From contig CANQBY010000045.1 of assembly GCA_947589695.1 (NCBI GenBank), positions 1 through 8,589 of the forward strand: a stretch of DNA of 8,589 bases, written 5' to 3'. This DNA comes from an uncultured Bacilli bacterium (GTDB taxonomy: Bacteria; Bacillota_I; Bacilli_A; RF39; UBA660). The notes beneath the pieces were generated by a model. The model worked only from the letters and a program-made list of their open reading frames with translations. It did no database searches and had not been told where the DNA came from. The position numbers and the translations under genes are program-made. Positions 5,543-8,589 of the stretch are shown here, one piece after another; the stretch's first letter is position 1; each line of letters opens with the position of its first letter.

Positions 5543-6472
5543 TTCTTCAATAATATATCTAGGACGAGCTTTAGTTTCATAATAGACTTTACCAATATAT
5601 TCTCCAATAACACCAATAGAAATCATTTGTAATCCCCCAATAAACCAAATGGATATGACAATAAACGTCCATCCCGGAACAGTATTTCCTAATATTTTGA
5701 CTACTAAAGAATATATCATAATGATAATACTTACAAAAAGGATTAGAAAACCTAGACCTAATATCATTCTTAAAGGTTTTATGCTGAATGAGGTGATACC
5801 ATCAAAAGCGAAAGATAACATTTTCTTTAAAGGGTATTTAGATTCTCCGGCAAATCGAGCTTGTCTTTCATAATAAACAACAGTATTTTTAAAACCAATT
5901 TGAGGAACTATACCTCTTAAAAAAAGATTGACTTCTTGATATTCTTTTAAGCCAGCTAAAGCTTTTTTACTCATAAGTCGGCAGTCAGCATGATTATAAA
6001 CTATGTCTACTCCTAAAAATTTCATTAATTTATAAAAGCTTTCGGCTGTAAATCTTTTAAAAAAAGTGTCTTTTTTACGAGAGCTTCTGACTCCATAAAC
6101 TACTTCGTAGCCTTCCTCATACTTTTCAAGCATTTCATCAATAACATTAATATCATCTTGTAAGTCAGCATCCATAGATATAGTTATATCAGCATATTCA
6201 ATAGAAGTCATAAGACCGGCGAGTAAAGCATTTTGATGGCCTTTATTACGGGATAATTTTACACCGCGAAATATTTTATCTTTTTCTGTTAAATCTTTAA
6301 TTATATCCCAAGTTTTATCTTTAGAACCATCATTAACAAACATAATTTTACTATTTTTAGATATTTTGTTAGTTTTAATTAATTGAGTTAATTTTTCTTT
6401 TAACTCACGTGATGTTTCAGGTAGTACTTCTTCCTCATTGTAACAAGGTATAACTAAATATAATATTGGCAT
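5534..6472 (-). CDS. GtrB/CsbB-like polyprenyl-phosphate glycosyltransferase
   Basis: GT2 enzyme of the bactoprenol glucosyltransferase (GtrB, CsbB, YkcC) group: loads a hexose or N-acetylhexosamine from a nucleotide donor onto undecaprenyl phosphate at the inner membrane face. With the start chosen here it has 312 aa: IPCYNEEE at 8-15, NDGSKD (47-52), LSRNKGHQ-A (73-82), DADLQDD (101-107, D-x-D), the family signature ARFAGESKYP (205-214), two membrane helices at about 236-258 and 268-292, and the typical C-terminal IGEYIGKVYYETKARP-Y. Length is standard. The longer frame starting at 6511 would overlap the previous gene and has no ribosome binding site. The ATG at 6472 starts at MPILYLVIPC, has AAGGAAG nine bases upstream and lies four bases after the preceding TGA. 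It is therefore coupled to the GT-C gene before it, a natural donor-transferase pair. The usual GtrA/GtcA flippase is not in the window. Confidence 0.9.
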   Translation of the reverse strand: MPILYLVIPCYNEEEVLPETSRELKEKLTQLIKTNKISKNSKIMFVNDGSKDKTWDIIKDLTEKDKIFRGVKLSRNKGHQNALLAGLMTSIEYADITISMDADLQDDINVIDEMLEKYEEGYEVVYGVRSSRKKDTFFKRFTAESFYKLMKFLGVDIVYNHADCRLMSKKALAGLKEYQEVNLFLRGIVPQIGFKNTVVYYERQARFAGESKYPLKKMLSFAFDGITSFSIKPLRMILGLGFLILFVSIIIMIYSLVVKILGNTVPGWTFIVISIWFIGGLQMISIGVIGEYIGKVYYETKARPRYIIEEII

Positions 6473-6476
6473 AATT

Positions 6477-7862
6477 TCATTCTTCCTTTCTTTTAGATGA
6501 CCAAAGGACATCTATACCTAAACTAGCTAATATAAAGATAGATATTTGTAATAAATAAATGTATCTCGGTTGAACTTCAATTAAGGAGTAAACTATAAAA
6601 TTAATTGCTAAAATATTAACGAATAATAAAACATTTAAATTTGTTTCTTTATTTTTATAATATTTAACAAGACCAATAAGCATTAAAATAAAAGCAGTAT
6701 AATATATTAATTTATTTAGAGAATTTAGAGTTTTTTCTAATCCGATATTACTAAAAGTAAGTCCTAAAATATGATAGTTTTTCGGAGGTAAATTAGCAAA
6801 TGTCCAAGATACATTTCCACCTCCCCAATTGATCCCAGCTTTACAAACAATTAAATCAGTTAAAGTTTTAGGGTTTAGAATAGTTAATCGGTTAATTATT
6901 TCTTTTTTAGATGTTTCATTATCAACCATATATATTAAATCTTCTTCATTATAGCTACCACATGTATTTTGATTTAAACCTAAAATAAATTTCCAATTAG
7001 AATAATTATTAGATAAACCTTCATGATTAAGGCCACTTGCTTTTATAGTAAAACTAAACAGAGAATTTAATAAAAAATATATAATTACTAATAAAAACAT
7101 ACCTATATGCATTTTTTTAGAAGTTTTTTTCGATATTAAATAAATTAAATACAAACCAATTAGAGCACAAATAAATATTATTCCCTCACATCTAATAAGA
7201 TTACCTACACTTAATAATAGAGCACTAAGAATATAATTTTTAAGTGAATGAAAATTATTTAGAAGGAGTAAAAGAGCTAAGTAAAAAAAGGTTGAACCAG
7301 GAATTTGATTAGATAAAACAGTGTTAAAAAAGAGAGGAAAACTTAATAGGCCATAAAGAAGAGATATGATTTGAGCACTTTTGGGACTACTAAATTTTTT
7401 AGATAGATAATAAATTAAAACACAATTTAGCGATGAGAATAGACAATTAATAATTTTTAAAAATAAGACAGAATTACAAATTTTTAATAATGCATATGTA
7501 TATAACACCGGTCCTGTTTGATAAGCATATGTATAAAAATAAGTTTCAGTATTTAAGGTATTTAGGCCTATTAATAAATTTTTAGCCGCATTTAATATAA
7601 CACTAAAATCAGAAATTACAGGAGTATTAATAGTACAAACAATGAGTAAACGAATTAAAAACATTAAGCCAAAAAGTATTAAAGGAAACTTGGAAATATT
7701 TTTACTTCCTAAATAAAAGATAAGAATTATTAATGGAATACCTATAATTAAAGAATAGATATTAAATATTTGAGTTAAAAAGATTAATGATAAAGTAATG
7801 AGGGCTATTAATATATATATTTTTGAAATATTATTTTTTAGATTTGAAAATAACTTTGTCAT
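6477..7862 (-). CDS. GT-C-type membrane glycosyltransferase (ArnT/PMT-like)
   Basis: Polytopic membrane protein, 461 aa, about ten to eleven hydrophobic helices. Architecture matches GT-C enzymes of the ArnT/PMT type, which use polyprenyl-phosphate sugars on the outer face. After the third or fourth helix comes TPVISDFSVILNAAKNLLIG (80-99); Asp85 in SDF sits where these enzymes carry the catalytic Asp. Also visible: TYAYQTGPVLYTYALL (111-126), GNLIRCEG (220-227), a long exocytoplasmic stretch about 272-370 containing WGGGNVSW (346-353), and EVQPRYIYLL (429-438) near the C-terminus. The ATG at 7862 has AAGGAGGT at 7868-7875, five bases away. It starts 42 bases after the epimerase stop and its own TGA lies four bases before the GtrB-like gene, so these three genes form one operon. 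It very probably uses the product of the GtrB-like enzyme. The acceptor (teichoic acid, other wall polymer or protein) is unknown. Confidence 0.7.
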   Translation of the reverse strand: MTKLFSNLKNNISKIYILIALITLSLIFLTQIFNIYSLIIGIPLIILIFYLGSKNISKFPLILFGLMFLIRLLIVCTINTPVISDFSVILNAAKNLLIGLNTLNTETYFYTYAYQTGPVLYTYALLKICNSVLFLKIINCLFSSLNCVLIYYLSKKFSSPKSAQIISLLYGLLSFPLFFNTVLSNQIPGSTFFYLALLLLLNNFHSLKNYILSALLLSVGNLIRCEGIIFICALIGLYLIYLISKKTSKKMHIGMFLLVIIYFLLNSLFSFTIKASGLNHEGLSNNYSNWKFILGLNQNTCGSYNEEDLIYMVDNETSKKEIINRLTILNPKTLTDLIVCKAGINWGGGNVSWTFANLPPKNYHILGLTFSNIGLEKTLNSLNKLIYYTAFILMLIGLVKYYKNKETNLNVLLFVNILAINFIVYSLIEVQPRYIYLLQISIFILASLGIDVLWSSKRKEE

Positions 7863-7867
7863 TAATT

Positions 7868-7875
7868 ACCTCCTT
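7868..7875 (-). promoter_or_regulatory. Strong ribosome binding site for the 461-aa GT-C gene
   Basis: AAGGAGGT on the minus strand, five bases before the ATG at 7862. It fixes the start of this membrane protein. No promoter or terminator is evident in the 42-base gap, supporting co-transcription with the epimerase gene. Confidence 0.7.
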
Positions 7876-7904
7876 TTTGAAAGTAAGATAAAATATTTTA
7901 GAAA

Positions 7905-8589
7905 CTAGTTTTTAAATTTAGATATTATGGCCTCAACAATTCTTTGACTAGCAAAACCATCGCCATAAGGATTGGCAGCATGGGCCATTTCATCATACGC
8001 TTCTTTATTTATTAAGAGTTTTTTAGTCTCATTATAAACATTTTCCGTATCGGTTCCGACTAATTTTAGGGTGCCAGCTGCAATTCCTTCAGGTCGTTCC
8101 GAAGTATTTCTTAAAACTAAAACCGGTTTACCTAAAGATGGGGCTTCTTCTTGAATACCACCACTGTCGGTTAAAATAAGATAAGCTTTATTTTGGAAAT
8201 TATGAAAATCAAAGACTTCTAAAGGTTCAATTAATTTAATTTTATCAGATTCCCCAAAAACCTCATGAGCTATTTCTCGGACTTTAGGGTTTAAGTGAAT
8301 AGGATAAACGACTTTAACATCAGAAATTTCATCCACCACTTTTTTAATTCCTTTAAAGATATTACGCATAGGTTCACCAAGATTTTCACGACGATGAGCA
8401 GTAAGTAAAATGAGACGACTATCCCCTATCCAATCAAAAACCGGATGATAATAATTAGGAGAAATTGTAGTTTTCATCGCGTCGATTACCGTATTACCAG
8501 TGACATAAATATTTTCTGGATTGACATTTTCTTTAAGTAAATTTTCTTTACTTAATTTAGTGGGGGCAAAATGAAGGTCAGCAAGCGTG
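7905..8589 (-). CDS. wecB: UDP-N-acetylglucosamine 2-epimerase (non-hydrolysing), C-terminal part
   Basis: Cytoplasmic enzyme that interconverts UDP-GlcNAc and UDP-ManNAc, the precursor for ManNAc-containing wall polymers and capsules (WecB/MnaA family). The frame does not begin at the ATG at 8477: reading upstream it stays open to the window edge and encodes conserved family segments, ADLHFAPT followed by NIYVTGNTVIDA. About 227 C-terminal residues are visible of a family length of about 370; the N-terminal UDP-GlcNAc domain start is outside the window. Visible motifs are LLTAHRREN (His codon 8394-8396, the conserved active-site His), YPIHLNP, LTDSGGIQEEAPSLGKPVLVLR, the SERPEG signature and NPYGDG near the end. 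No defect is seen. The TAG stop at 7907-7905 is followed by the GT-C gene. Base composition is higher in GC than the adjoining membrane genes, as expected for a conserved soluble enzyme. Confidence 0.95.
   Translation of the reverse strand, partial: TLADLHFAPTKLSKENLLKENVNPENIYVTGNTVIDAMKTTISPNYYHPVFDWIGDSRLILLTAHRRENLGEPMRNIFKGIKKVVDEISDVKVVYPIHLNPKVREIAHEVFGESDKIKLIEPLEVFDFHNFQNKAYLILTDSGGIQEEAPSLGKPVLVLRNTSERPEGIAAGTLKLVGTDTENVYNETKKLLINKEAYDEMAHAANPYGDGFASQRIVEAIISKFKN

Noticed and set aside
5649..5873. Plus-strand 74-aa open frame
   Set aside because: Antisense to the conserved C-terminal half of the GtrB-like gene; a shadow frame.
6473..6511. Thirteen-residue N-terminal extension of the GtrB-like protein
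   Set aside because: It would overlap the preceding gene and lacks a ribosome binding site. The ATG at 6472 matches the family start and has AAGGAAG upstream.
8475..8477. ATG taken as the start of a 190-aa epimerase
   Set aside because: The frame continues upstream to the window edge with conserved WecB segments, so this Met is internal and the gene is cut by the window.
1..8589. CRISPR array, tRNA, rRNA or insertion sequence
   Set aside because: No regularly spaced repeats, RNA gene signatures or transposase motifs were found by reading; short RNA genes in AT-rich gaps cannot be fully excluded without covariance searches.

Overview
The window looks like a chromosomal segment from a low-GC Firmicute, of the AT-rich gut Bacilli or Erysipelotrichia kind. 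Reasons: extreme AT content, strong AAGGAGG-type ribosome binding sites, a MurT/GatD-type gene pair (a Gram-positive cell-wall family) and GtrB/CsbB-like membrane glycosyltransferases. TGA is used as a stop and TGG encodes Trp, so this is not the Mycoplasma code. Every confident gene is on the minus strand, so transcription runs from high to low coordinates. A species cannot be named from this sequence.

In transcription order: the C-terminal part of a non-hydrolysing UDP-GlcNAc 2-epimerase (8589-7905, cut by the window edge); a GT-C-type polytopic membrane glycosyltransferase (7862-6477); a GtrB-like polyprenyl-phosphate glycosyltransferase (6472-5534) with a hairpin terminator over its stop codon; a second, larger GT-C-type protein with an inserted exocytoplasmic domain (5425-3368); a second, DPM1-like GT2 enzyme (3278-2355) followed at once by a strong terminator. 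A separate unit then encodes a MurT-like ligase (2195-864) and a GatD-like amidotransferase (864-271), joined by a TAATG overlap. The last 270 bases hold hairpins, a probable terminator and a small plus-strand ORF (82-204) with a strong ribosome binding site.

The genes from 8589 to 2355 fit a surface-glycan island. The epimerase supplies UDP-ManNAc. Two GT2 enzymes would load sugars onto a lipid carrier on the inner face, and two GT-C proteins would transfer them to a polymer outside. No flippase is visible here. The murT-gatD unit is insulated from this island by the terminator at 2332-2354.

The most notable observation is that the GatD homologue has lost both catalytic residues: Thr replaces the nucleophilic Cys (residue 92) and Ile replaces the catalytic His (residue 174). 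It nevertheless keeps an intact frame, a strong ribosome binding site and coupling to murT. The MurT partner keeps its P-loop lysine and four-Cys zinc ribbon but has diverged at several motifs normally invariant in the family. This points to a non-glutaminase or repurposed MurT/GatD-like complex. All family comparisons are from memory, with no database search.
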